From: Closterium sp. Naga37s-1
Lineage: Eukaryota > Streptophyta > Zygnematophyceae > Desmidiales > Closteriaceae
Direction: 5' to 3'
Length of the DNA: 64,000 nt
Assembly: GCA_947471745.1 (NCBI GenBank)
Contig: CANJKZ010001153.1
Span: 472,001 to 536,000, forward strand
The notes under the pieces were generated by a model. It was given only the letters and a program-made list of their open reading frames with translations. It was not told the DNA's origin and searched no databases. Positions 1 to 10,688 of the stretch are shown piece after piece. The position numbers and the translations under genes were made by a program. Each line of letters starts with the position of its first letter. The stretch's first letter is position 1.

Positions 1-2588
1 AGGAAGAGGTGTTAGAGAAAAGGGATTTGGCCAAAAGTGGTGGTGGAAGGAAGAAGCAGGGGAAGAGGAAAATTGGGGGGAGTGGGACGAAATCTAGGGA
101 GAGTAGGAGAAAGCAGGGGAGCAGAGGCAAGAGAAACACCGAGTCATCTGAAGACGAGGAGGAGGAGGATGAGGATATGGAAGGGGGGGAGGAGGAGGAG
201 GATGAGGAGGCTGGGGCCTCAGGGAAGTTTGGGGGGCAAGGAGAAGAGGAGGAAGATCAGGGTTTCACGACGGTTGGAGGCAGGAAGCTGAGGGCGAGAG
301 GTGGTGGTGAGGCGAAGGCGAAGGGGAAGGGGAAGGGGAAGGTATCAGGTCGCCAGGCTGCTTCTAATGGGAACAAGGGCAATCCGTCTCTTTCCCCTTC
401 TGCTACTGCCGCCGCCGCTTCTGCTGCTTTGCAAGCAGCTGTTTCCCCTAAGCTGCTGCCTCCTTCCCTCTGTGCTTCTTGCGGACAGGCAGTGGGGACA
501 GGGGGAGGGGAGGCTGGAGCAGGGGAGGTGGTGCGGTGTGCGGCGGTGCAGTGCGGTAAGGCGTTTCACCCTGTGTGTGCGGGGCTGAGGCGCATGGCTG
601 CCAAGGCTGCTTGGTTCTGTACCGAGTGCCGCCAGGGGAGGAGGCGGAAGGTGGGGAATGAGATGGGGGGAAAGGGTGGGAAGGGTGGGATGGGCGGGAG
701 GGGTGGGAAGGGCGAAAGTGATGGAGAGGGTTGGAGGCGAAGGGGTAGGAAGCGTGGGAGAGGGGAGGATGTGGAGGAGGAGGAAGAAGAAGAGGTGGGA
801 GAGGACGAGGGAGACGAGGAGGGAGAGGAGAAGGAGGTGATTGGGGAAGGGAGTAGTAGTGGGGAAGAAGAGGGAGAGGACGGAGAGGAGGGAGAGGAAG
901 GAGAGGAGGATGAAGAGGAAGAGGAGGAAGACGAGGACAGTGAGGAGGAAAGGAAAGTGCGTGGAAGGGGCAGCGAGGGGAGGATGACTAGTAAAGCGAA
1001 AGGCAGAGGCAGGTCTGCTATTGATACTCTAACGCGGAAGAAAGGGGAAGAGAGTGAGGAGGAAGAGGAGGAAGAGGAGGACGAGGAGGAGGGAGAGGAT
1101 GAGGACGAAGAAGAGGATAGTGAGGAGGAAAGGAAAGTGCGTGGGAGGAGCAGCAACAAAAGGATTGTTTCTAAAGTGAAAGGAGGAGTTGCTGGTGCTC
1201 GTAATGCCCATGCTAAGAAACCGCGCAGGGAAAAAGAGGAGGACGAGGAGGAAGAGGATGAGGAGGAAGAAGAAAGGGAGGAAGAAGAGGAAGAGGAGGG
1301 CGAGGGGGAAGAGGATGAGAGCGAGGAGGAGAGTGAGGAGGATAGCAGGGAGTGGAGGGGAAGTCATGGGAGAAAAAGCAAGGGAAATTCGCTCACGAAA
1401 GGGAAGGGGGTGACTTTTGAGAAACACAGCGAGTCGACTCAAAAGTCACCTCGCAAAGGAAAGCTACTCACCAAAGGGAAGCGCCGGAGTGGTGGTAGTG
1501 CTGTTGATGCAACAAGGGCTGGGCGAATGCATAAGAGGAAAGGTGCAGTGGAAGAGGAAGAGGAGGAGGAGGAGGAGGAGGAGGATGAGAGTGATAGGGA
1601 TAGTGAGGACGAATGGAGGGTGGAAGGATGGGTTAATAAAGGAAGGCTCGAGATTCGTATCGGGAGTAGCAGCAAGGGAAGGAAGAAACCACAGATGAAG
1701 AGGAGGAAGAAGGATTGTGAGGAGGAGGAAGAGGATGAGGAAGAAGGGAGTGAGGAGGAGGAGGAGGAGGAGGAGGAGGAGGAGGAGGAGGAGGAGGAGG
1801 AGGAGGAGGAGGAGGAGGAGGAGGAGGAGGAGGAGGAGGAGGAGGAGGAAGAGAGTGAGGAGGAAGAAAAGAGTGAGGAAGAGAGTTCAGAAGGTGGTGG
1901 TACCGTTTCGTTGAGAGGGAAGAGGATGGAGGGTCGGGGAGGGAAAAGCGTTGGGGGACAGGGAGGCGGGAAGGAGCAAGAGCGGAAGTTGGTGGGACGA
2001 GAGGCAGGGAAAGGCGTGAAGAAGGGAAAAGGAAATGGGAATGTCAAAGGGAAAGGGAAGGCGAATGGGAAAGGGAAAGGGAATGTGAGTGAGAAGGGGA
2101 GACGTCCAGGGGAAGCCGTTAAACTTGATGACAGCGAGGAGATTCGTGGCAGTGAGAGTGAGAGGGAGAGTGAGAGTGAGAGCAAGAGTGAGAGGGACAG
2201 TGAGAGTGATAGGGGTGGAAATGGGCTTGCTGAGAGGAAGAAGGTTACTCGTGGGTCGTTGTCAAGCCAGGAAAGGCCGACCGATGGGAAGGTGAGCCGA
2301 AAAAAGCCGACCCAGGAGAAGCGAGCCCAAGAGTCAAAAACTCCAGAACAACCGGCCCTTGTGCTACTTGGAGCGAGAGGAGTGACTCTTGAGTCGACTC
2401 AAAAGTCATCCCAAGTGAAGCAGCCCCAAAAGACGAAGAAAAATCCAGAACAAGAAGAGTCAAAGACTCCAGAACAACCAGCCCCTGTGGTACTAGGAGC
2501 GAGAAGGATGACTCGTGGCATGCTTGAAAGCAGCAGCAAGGGGAGGAGAGAGAACGAGGAGGAGGAGGAGGAGGAAGAAGAGGAAGAA

Positions 2589-2620
<32 letters not shown>

Positions 2621-3215
2621 AGAGGAGGGAGAGGAAGGGAGTGAAGAAGAAGAGGAGGGGGAGGAGAGCAGTGGGGAGGAGGAAGATGCAGGCAGCGTTG
2701 GTGGGAAGAAGGTGGGTGATTTGAAGAAGCTGGGTGATGGGCGTGGGACTGGGAAGGTGAAAGCGGGTGGAGGCAGACACAAAGTGGCTTTGGTTGAGTC
2801 GACACTCCAGTCGCGTCGGGGAAAGCAGCAGCAGCAGCAGCAGCCAAGAAAGAAGGAGAAAGAGGGAAGAGGAGGAGTGGAAGAGGGGCAGGAGAAGGCA
2901 GGAGGGAAAAAGGAGGAGAAGGCAGGAGGGAAAGAGAAGGAGAAGGCAGGAGGGAAAAAGAAGGAGAAGGCAGGAGGGAAAGAGAAGGAGAAGGCAGGAG
3001 GGAAAGAGAAAGATGAGGCAGGAGGGAATGAGAGGGAGAAGGCAGGAGGAAAAGGGAAGGAGAAGGCAGGAGGGAAAGAGAAGGAGAAGGCAGAAGGGAA
3101 AGAGATGGGGAAGGCAGGAGGGAAAGAGAAGGAGAAGGCAGGAGGGAAAGAGGAGGAGGAGGCAGGGAGGTATGGGAAGGCCTATTCTCGAACGAGAAGG
3201 AGAGACACTGTTTAA
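1..3215 (+). CDS. PHD-finger protein with very acidic repeats, 3' part (5' end outside window)
   Basis: The frame is open from the left edge to a TAA at 3213-3215 (about 1070 codons), so the start lies upstream. At 471-629 there is a C4HC3 PHD-type zinc finger (LCASCGQ, then VVRCAAVQCG, FHPVC, WFCTEC), the module that usually reads histone tails in the nucleus. The rest is low complexity: Glu/Asp blocks separated by Lys/Arg/Gly-rich basic stretches, a Glu run encoded by (GAG)n at about 1746-1857, a duplicated SEEERKVRGR block (about 940 and 1120), a duplicated SKTPEQPA block (about 2335 and 2460), and a C-terminal run of 8-residue EKAGGKEK-like repeats (about 2890-3170). The PHD motif fixes the coding strand; long Ser/Leu-rich frames on the other strand are shadows. 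A chromatin-associated role is inferred from the finger and charge pattern. The exact family is not recognised, and introns upstream are unknown. Confidence 0.7.
1746..1857. repeat. (GAG)n microsatellite in coding sequence
   Basis: A nearly pure GAG/GGA tract encodes more than 30 consecutive Glu residues in the PHD-finger gene. Shorter tracts of the same kind lie at about 1555-1585 and 2555-2640. Confidence 0.9.
2890..3170 (+). repeat. 24-bp coding minisatellite (EKAGGKEK repeats)
   Basis: Ten or so imperfect 24-bp units (core GGCAGGAGGGAAAGAGAAGG) are in frame and give Lys/Glu/Gly octapeptides at the C terminus of the PHD-finger protein. Confidence 0.85.
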
Positions 3216-3911
3216 CAGGCAATATGGTCAATGGTTGTGGGTCAGCGGATGAGCATATGAGCGTACTGGATTACCAGCTTGTGGGTCAATGGAGGCATAG
3301 CCATATGAGAAATGCTTCCCAGCTTAGAGGCGGGGAGAAGCGAGGTGGAAAGAGGTGAGGGTTAGGGGGTGGGGCTAATGGGGTGGGCTTGGTAAGGGGT
3401 TGGGGCGTGGAAAAGGAGGGGTTGTGACTAGCGTGCGGTTGAGACGGCATGTGGGTGTGACTAGTGTGCGATTGAGACGCCTCAATGAGTGAGGTGGTGT
3501 GTTAAGGGACATGGCAATAAGGGGTTGGAGTGTGGAAGAGGAGGGTGTGGGACTAGTTTGCATGTGAAACAGGTTGGTGATGTTGCTGCTACGTACGGTA
3601 TGTCTGTTGATCTGGGAATGAGAAGCTCTGAATGAGGGTCTCTGACTGAAGGCACCGCCACTCTTGATCATTCTCGAAAGTGATTCAAAGTACCGTATGT
3701 TCGCATACGTTTCCCAGGTATCGGAATGCATGCATCTGGTAGGTGTGCTACGGTACTGTACTGTAGTTGCTGGGGCATGACATGGCGCTCGGCTTGATCC
3801 ATACTTGGATAGTGTTGTTACCTCCTCCAAACACAATAACAAGTCAAGGCACCATGATTGGTACAAAGAAACAAAAGAGCAGTTGATAACATGAAGTAGT
3901 TAATTGTAAAT
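3216..3911. other. Intergenic stretch, nothing recognised
   Basis: No supported gene. Only short uncoded frames are present. It lies between the stop of the PHD-finger gene and the 5' LTR of the gypsy element. Confidence 0.5.
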
Positions 3912-4233
3912 TGTAAGGAAATTTCCTTTTCCTTACTTCGCGCCCCTGCTTACCGCGTACATGACCATTCCTGCCACCAGCACCCAACAGTGAAACGTTA
4001 CCCGCTCGCGACACTTGCCTCGACCACGACTCCCGCCACTGTTCATGATGCAATCCAACCTCACGGTTCAGTTGGTAACCGCGCTCCGGACCTCCGCCTC
4101 GACAATTTCCCAACCTCGGCGCTAGGGCCGTAGCGCACCCCAATTTCTCGCGTTACCGTTACCACGCTAGCTTCGCTATATATTATTCGCTCATGCCTTC
4201 GCTCAATGTATTGTTTTGTTTCGATAGTGCAAT
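3912..4233 (+). repeat. 5' LTR of gypsy element
   Basis: Matches 9028-9349 over its whole length with scattered differences. It is followed directly by the tRNA-Met-like primer-binding site. Confidence 0.85.
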
Positions 4234-4286
4234 TCTGGTATTCAGAGCCTACGATCTCTCTTCGGACCGCACCCACACCTTCGCTT

Positions 4287-4322
4287 CCCCGGGGGGGGGG
4301 GGGGGGGGTGGGGAGGGGGGGA
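4287..4322. repeat. Poly-G tract
   Basis: A G run broken by single T and A bases lies in the gypsy leader just before gag. Such runs are prone to sequencing error. Confidence 0.8.
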
Positions 4323-4410
4323 GGGTAAGACGTCCCTCAGCGTTCAGGCACCGCCGCTCGAAGTGCTCTCTCGAAAGCACGCACGGCCATGACTGAGGCT
4401 CTCGCTGAGC

Positions 4411-5550
4411 TTGCCCGACACCCCCACCATGACCGAACTCAACCTTGCGACGTTGACGCGGGAACAGCTCGACCGTCTCGTGCGCCAACTCGAAGATTCG
4501 GCGCTCGAAATCGCAACTCTCACGGCGGAACGTGACTCCGCCCGCCAGCAATCAACGGTGAATGCACCAGCACCAACACAAGCACCTGCAAATGCACATG
4601 CGCAATCGGATGAGCCGATTGTCATCTCATCCGGCACACCGTCACATCACGACAGCGTGGGACAACGCTCAGGCGCAGCCAGTGATGGCGCCGCCCAATC
4701 AATGCCCGGCATGGAGAGAAACAGGGCCGCACCAAGCACGAGCGGGCCTCGCGAAGCCCGTCGTCACGTCGAATTTGCAGCAACAAGCGGTAACGACAAC
4801 ATCGTCGCACTGATGCCGCTCAAGCCGCAACGCCCGCTCTGCTTCGATACCAGCCAACGTGGAGGTTCGACGGTTCAATCGTGGGTCTTCACGATGAACG
4901 TCTTCTTCGACGCGAATTACGTCGAGTCGGATGCAGCGAAGATGCGATACGCTGTTTCGCTGCTACGAGGCCCCGCCATGGACTGGTGGCGAGTCATTGT
5001 GACGTCGCCACGTGCATACGAGCCGCTGTCGCAAGAGGAAGGGCCCATGGGTCCAGCAGTCACCTGGAGTTCATTTTGCAAAACCGCCCAGTACAGTACG
5101 TGGGATGCGTGGTGCGCAGGGCTTCGGGCGCGCTTTGAGCCGATCGCGGCTTCTATTTCAGCGCGTCAAAAACTGCGTACTTGGCGACAACTTGGGTCGG
5201 TCCAAGATTATACGAGCGGTTTTCTCGCACTATGCGAGCAAGTCGGCTACATGTACGAGGCGGAGCGGGTGGACCATTACGACGGAGGGCTGAAGCTGGA
5301 CATCTCGCACGAAATCATGCTACGCGGGCTATCGAATATCAACGAAATCCTCGCGCTCGCCGAGAAAATCGACATTTTGCGCCGTCCGAGGCCGCGGTCC
5401 TATTACGGACATCGCCCTCGGCGGCCGACCGAGCACGCCACCGTAACACACCGTTGCGGCGAATGCAGCTGCTGCGCCATTTAAGGGGCGCTGCTTTGCT
5501 TGCAATAGGCCGGGCCATCGCAAGAGCGAATGCCCAGAGGAGTTGAGATG
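4411..5550 (+). pseudogene. gag: gypsy Gag (frame-broken)
   Basis: The main frame (4411-5484; the second Met at 4429 also fits) gives a coiled-coil-like N terminus and a retrotransposon Gag domain with the typical WVFTMNVFF...LLRGPAMDWW and LRARFEP...LRTWRQ..SVQDYTSGF motifs. The CCHC zinc knuckle (CFACNRPGHRKSEC, C-x2-C-x4-H-x4-C) lies at about 5490-5535 in a different frame, so a frameshift separates it from the Gag core. Gag forms the cytoplasmic particle that packages the RNA. This copy would make a truncated protein without its nucleic-acid-binding knuckle. Confidence 0.8.
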
Positions 5551-5703
5551 CCGCGGAACAGAGCAGAGGAGGGAGTCTCAGAGGCAGGGAGACGCCAATA
5601 GTCAGTAGAAAACGGGCCAACTACTGACGAGACAATCTGCTCGCCCAACCTCACTGACCCTCACCGAGTCACAGTACCGATTCACGCCATCGATCGGGCT
5701 CGG

Positions 5704-8700
5704 ATGAATAAGGAGGGAACAGCGACGGATTGCCCAATACTGATTTACGGGAAAATACAGGGGGCAGCGGTGAAGATTTTTATAGACGGAGGAGCAAGTC
5801 ACGGCTTAGTTAATACTGCAACCTCACGGAAATTGCAACTGACACTTAGCCGCTGTTTACCGCAGATCGACGCACGTATAGTTGACGGCACGCCACTGGC
5901 CATATGGGAGAAAGTAGAGAGGGTGAAAGTTCGCTGCGGGGGAAATTTCGGGTTTACACTGGAAATGCTCGCGACGACGCAGGATGGGCACGACATTTTA
6001 CTGGGGCGTGATTGGCTGCGACGCTACAACCCGCGAATTGACTGGACGACGGGTAGCTGCACTATGCGAAGTAGTGGTAGCTGGGTCGAACTACCTCGCT
6101 GGCGGTCACTCGAGTCTTCGACGGTCCACGTCAATGCCATCACAATGAAACGGGCCGTCGTCGCTGGAGCTGACGTGTACACGGTGGACATCGCATTGGT
6201 AGGAGAAGCAGAGCAGCCGAGTGATTTTCAGAAACTGCTAGCAGCCGTACTGCCCGAACTACAGGAACTACTGAAACGGTACCTGGGGATCTTTCCGGAC
6301 GATTTTCCGGAGGGATTGCCACCTCGGCGAGCACACGACCACCACATAGAACTAGAACCGGGGGCACAGCCAACTGTACAGCGACAATTCAGACTGACAC
6401 AGCCCGAGCTCGACGAACTGAGAAAGCAGTTAGATTACCTGTTAGAGAAAAAAATCATCCGACCGAGCTCGTTACCGACATTGTTTGCCGCATCGATATT
6501 GTTCACACAGAAAAAAGACGGAGTTTTTCGCATGTGTATCGACTACCGCACACTGAACCGGGTAACAGTCAAATCGCGATATCCCATCCCCCGCGCTGAC
6601 GAACTAATAGATCAACTGCGAACAACATGGGTCTTTTCGAAAATTGACTTACGAGGGGGTTACCATCAGATTAGGGTCGAACCATCGGACTGCGCCAAGA
6701 CGTCATCTAGAACTCGGTACGGGTCATTCGAGTATACAGTGATGCTATTCGAGCTGACCAACGCACCGGCAACTTTTCAGATGACCATGAACGAGGCGTT
6801 TATGCCACTTGAGATAAATGCGTGATAGTTTACCTCGACGGCATCTTGGTCTACAGCCGCGACAAGGAGCAGCATTTAGCCGACTTAGAAGCACTGTTTA
6901 AACTTTTAGACGAGCACAGACTACTGACGAAGGGTTCGAATTGCGAGTCCTTCCAAGATAGGCTAGAGTTTTTCGGGCACGTTATTTCGGAGGCTGGAGT
7001 TGAGATCGACCCAAAGAAGCTGGACACGGTAAAAGCGTGGCACCCCCCGACAAATATCACGGAGCTGCAGAGTTTTTTAGGGTTTGTCAACTATGTGCGT
7101 TGGTTCGTCCCCAACATGGCACGGTTAACTGCCCCGCTGACGGACTTACTGTGGAAAGGGGTCGCTTTTACGTGGGGGGAGAAAGAGCATGCTGCCTTCT
7201 CTACCCTGAAAAATGTTATCTATTCACTACCCGTCCTACGCATTGCCGACCCACACCGCCCATTCGAAGCAGTTACAGACGACAACGACATCGCCATCGG
7301 AGCCGTACTGCTACAGGATTTTGGCAACGGCTTACAGCCCATCGCTTACGAATCACGAAAGCTGCATCCGCCCAAGAAAAATTACCCGATACACGACCAC
7401 AAAATGCTCGTGACCGTGCATGCGTTCAAGGTCTGGCGCAGACGTCAAAGTACGGACAGACCATAAATCACTACAATACCTCCGCGCACAGCCCCACCTC
7501 AACCCACGACAGGTTCGTTGGCTCGACTTCCTCGAGTCGGATTTCCACTACACGATCACCTACAAAAAGGGGGCATCGAACATCGTTGACGCACTGACCC
7601 GCCCCACTGCCCAAATCCACGCCGTACTACTCGCCCAAACCAGCCCACTGCTCATAGGGTTTTTTACCCACGGCTACCAAACAGACTCGTTCTTCACCGA
7701 AGGAAACTCGCAGCAGTTCGCAACAGCAAAAGGGGTGTATTACGTAAAATCCGGCACTGATAGGATCCGGGTACCGGGCTACACCTTACTACGGGAATTA
7801 CTGCTACAGGAGGCACATGACAGAGTCACCTCAGGACATTTCGGAGTAGAAAAAACACAGCAGCAGCTGCACCGATATTATTACTGGCCCGAGATGTTGA
7901 CCGACATGCAGCGACACGTGGCATCATGTCCCACCTGCCAGCTCATGAAGTCGTCACGACAGCGACCAGTAGGACAATTGCAGTCGATACCACCCCCAGA
8001 GCATGCTTGGCAGCAGGTGACGATCGTCACGGAGTTACTGGCTAGAGCAAGTGGGAACAACGCGATCCTGGTCGTCGTCGATTGGCTGATGAAGATGGCA
8101 CATTTTGCAGCCTGCAAGAAATAAATCACAGCCGAAGAAACAACCCGCCTCTTCATCGCCACTACCGTTCGAAAGCACGGAATACCAGCGGCGATCATCA
8201 GCGACTGTGACACGAAATTCACCAGCAACTTTTGGCGGAACCTGTAGCAGCAGTTTGGCATGCGACTATAGTTCAGTTCATCGTACCACCCCGAAACCGA
8301 CAGACAGACAGAACGGAAAAACCAGACCATGGAACAACTAATCCGAGCCACGTGCGACGACCCGACCATGTGGGACCAACAACTACCACTCATCAAGTTC
8401 GCATACAACAACTCGCCATCTTCCACGACCCAATAGTCACCTTTCTACCTGAACCACGGGCAAGACCCCACAGTACCCATGACCACGAATCCCGACAACC
8501 CGGTGCCACGCGCGCAACAATTCACATAAATATTATAGGCAGCACGAGCCCGAGCAGCAGAAGCAATCAAGAAATCAAACGTCATCGCTAAGCGCAACGC
8601 CGACTGCCACCGCTGCCCTGTCACTTACCAACCCGACGACCTCGTATTGCTCGACACTCAAAACCTCCGCCTACCCATCACTCAGAAACTCCGCCCCCGA

Positions 8701-8815
8701 TATTGCGGGCCATTTCGCATCAGCCACATGATCACCCCCGTCACCGCCCACCTCTTCCTCCCTGCTGACTGGTGCGTCAGCCCATTGTTCCACGTCAGCC
8801 TGCTTCGCCCATAAA
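5704..8815 (+). pseudogene. pol: gypsy Pol: protease, RT, RNase H, integrase (frame-broken)
   Basis: 5704-6825 holds a retropepsin (FIDGGAS where D-S/T-G-A-S/T is usual) and the RT fingers/palm (KKDGVFRMCIDYRTLN, KIDLRGGYHQIR). A frameshift near 6820 moves to 6822-7466, where the RT active site reads YLDGILVYS instead of Y-x-D-D, a loss of one catalytic Asp. The frame changes again at about 7440 to 7420-8124, with RNase H end, the HHCC integrase finger (SGHFG...CPTCQL) and the first catalytic Asp. From 8122 on, integrase continues in the same frame across several stops (SDCDTKF, YHPETDRQTER), and an RT-element 3' domain ends near 8815. The element cannot produce its own enzymes. Confidence 0.85.
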
Positions 8816-9027
8816 TCCCATCCACCAGCCAACTGGCCTCGTAACCGCCCCGCTAGCATGACACAACCGCCAACAGAGCCAATCATCACGCCCGAAAAAA
8901 TATTGAGCCACCGAGTTCGTGACCCACGGGGAGCCTGCAGGATGTCCTCACCGAGTACCTGCGCAGCCGAAATTTGCGAAATGTACATGCGCTCTCGTAA
9001 GGAGGGCTTCCTTAGGGAGGGGGGTAG

Positions 9028-9349
9028 TGTAAGGAAATTTCATTTTCCTTATTTCACGACCCTGCTTACCGCGTACATGACCATTCCCGCCACCAGCACC
9101 CAACAGTGAAACGTTACCCGCTCGCGACACTCGCCTCGACCATGACTCCCGCCTCTGTTCAGGATGCGACCCAACCTGACGGTTCGGTTGGTAACCCGCG
9201 CTCCGGACCTCCGCCTCGACATTTCCCAACCTCGGCGCTAGGCCCGTAGCGCACCCCAATTTCTCGCGTTACCGTTACCACGCTAGCTTCAATATATATT
9301 ATTCGCTCATGCCTTCGCTCAGTATATTGTTTTGCTTCGATAGTGCAAT
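9028..9349 (+). repeat. 3' LTR of gypsy element
   Basis: Partner of 3912-4233. It is preceded by the polypurine tract at 9014-9027. Confidence 0.85.
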
Positions 9350-9494
9350 CCTCGCACGCTCGCCCAATTGCACTCGTAACATAAATGTGGATCATTAGGG
9401 CAGTTCAAATGTGTTAGCTGTACAAAACATGCAGCTACTTATCTAGACTGTTTTTTTAAGTGCAATCCAAGTAGCACATCCTGAGAGACGTTTC

Positions 9495-9933
9495 TGTTGG
9501 AAACATATAGTTCGCGCTTCTGATGTGTCGAACACTACAACGTAAGCGAAGCGAACTACAACGAAGTAACAGCGAGTCAACCAAAGTGGTTGACAGAAAG
9601 ACAACAGCAAGAGGTTAAGTGAAGGTCAAAGGTCAGCGACCTTTGACTCGCCGAAAAGCAACGCGACAGCAAGGACACATAACTGACTCGCTGTTGAGCA
9701 GTTACCCGAGTCGTCGCTGTATCGAACCGCAACAGCAGTTACAGTTAGTTAAACCTTTCATATTCCTTGTAATAATATAAAGCCTTGTATCTCTTTGCTA
9801 TAATAAACTTATATTGTTCTCACATACCAGTGCAAGGTGGTTCAGCCAGATCACTAAGACGCTTCCACTAAATACATCACTATTCTGAGCCTTAGTCTTG
9901 AAAACGATCCTAAGGGCTTTTCTCAACCCAACA
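9495..9933 (+). mobile_element. Solo LTR with perfect target-site duplication
   Basis: The 439-bp segment starts TGTTGG and ends CCCAACA, with inverted LTR-type termini. It is flanked by the identical pentamer GTTTC at 9490-9494 and 9934-9938. Internally, on the plus strand, it has a TATA-like TATAAAG at about 9776 and AATAAA at about 9803, which set its likely orientation. There is no internal coding region, so it is best explained by LTR-LTR recombination of a full element unrelated to the gypsy copy next to it. It ends about 20 bp past the stop codon of the large gene on the minus strand, so it sits in that gene's 3' UTR in antisense. Confidence 0.88.
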
Positions 9934-9952
9934 GTTTCAAACCCAACCCAAC

Positions 9953-10655
9953 TTACATACAAACCCACGCCCTCCAGTTACCACGATAAATGCACCACTT
10001 GAACCTCGGCCTATTACTACAGTTCCAACCTCCATAGCTCCTCTTCTGATCATCCCCATCATCCTCATCATTCTCTAAAACCCCTTCCGTTTTCCCATAC
10101 CTCAGAACCTTTCTGCCTCCCAGAATTACGACGTTCCAAAGCCCTGACAGCAGGCCAGACCCCTCAGCTGCACAGCCTCCCTTCACTCCATGCTCACTCT
10201 TCCTCTCACTCTCATCAAGGCTCACTTTGTGAAGGGTCACCTCACCAAGGGTCGCCCCACTACTTCCTCTAGTGTCACCATTTGCAAGTGATTCTTGAGT
10301 CTGTTTGAGACTGCACTCCTCCCCTCGTCCCTTCCCTGCTACTCCAATGTCATTGTGAAGGCACAAGGCGTCATTGGTTCTTCCAGCAGACCTGCTTCCC
10401 AATTCTCCTCCTCGACCTGTAGCAGCAGACCTACTTCCCAACCTGTAGTGGTCATTGGCCTGTACTCCTCGACCTGTAGCAGCAGACCTGTGTGAACAGC
10501 TCCCTCCTCTTTCAGATGTTGCTCCTTGGACCTGCTCGTTTGAATGTGTCCCCTTGAACTTTGGAGATCCCATGGACACATGTGAGAAGCTCTTTTCCAC
10601 CTCTTCCCCCTGCTGCTGCTGCTGCTGCTGCTGCTGCAGCTGCAGCTGCTGCTGC

Positions 10656-10688
<33 letters not shown>

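Larger units (their letters stand above)
3912..9349 (+). mobile_element. Ty3/gypsy LTR retrotransposon, degenerate
   Basis: Two related LTRs of about 320 bp, both starting TGTAAGGAAATT, flank gag and pol remnants in the order gag, protease, RT, RNase H, integrase, which is the gypsy order. A primer-binding site like initiator tRNA-Met (TGGTATTCAGAGCC, 4236-4249) follows the 5' LTR. A purine tract (AGGGAGGGGGGTAG, 9014-9027) precedes the 3' LTR. The LTRs have many substitutions relative to each other, the reading frame is broken several times, and I find no clear target-site duplication, so this is an old copy. The exact 3' boundary of each LTR is uncertain by a few bases. Confidence 0.9.

Noticed and set aside
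566..2782. Long Ser/Leu-rich frames on the minus strand
   Set aside because: Shadows of the GAG repeats. The PHD finger fixes the plus strand as coding.
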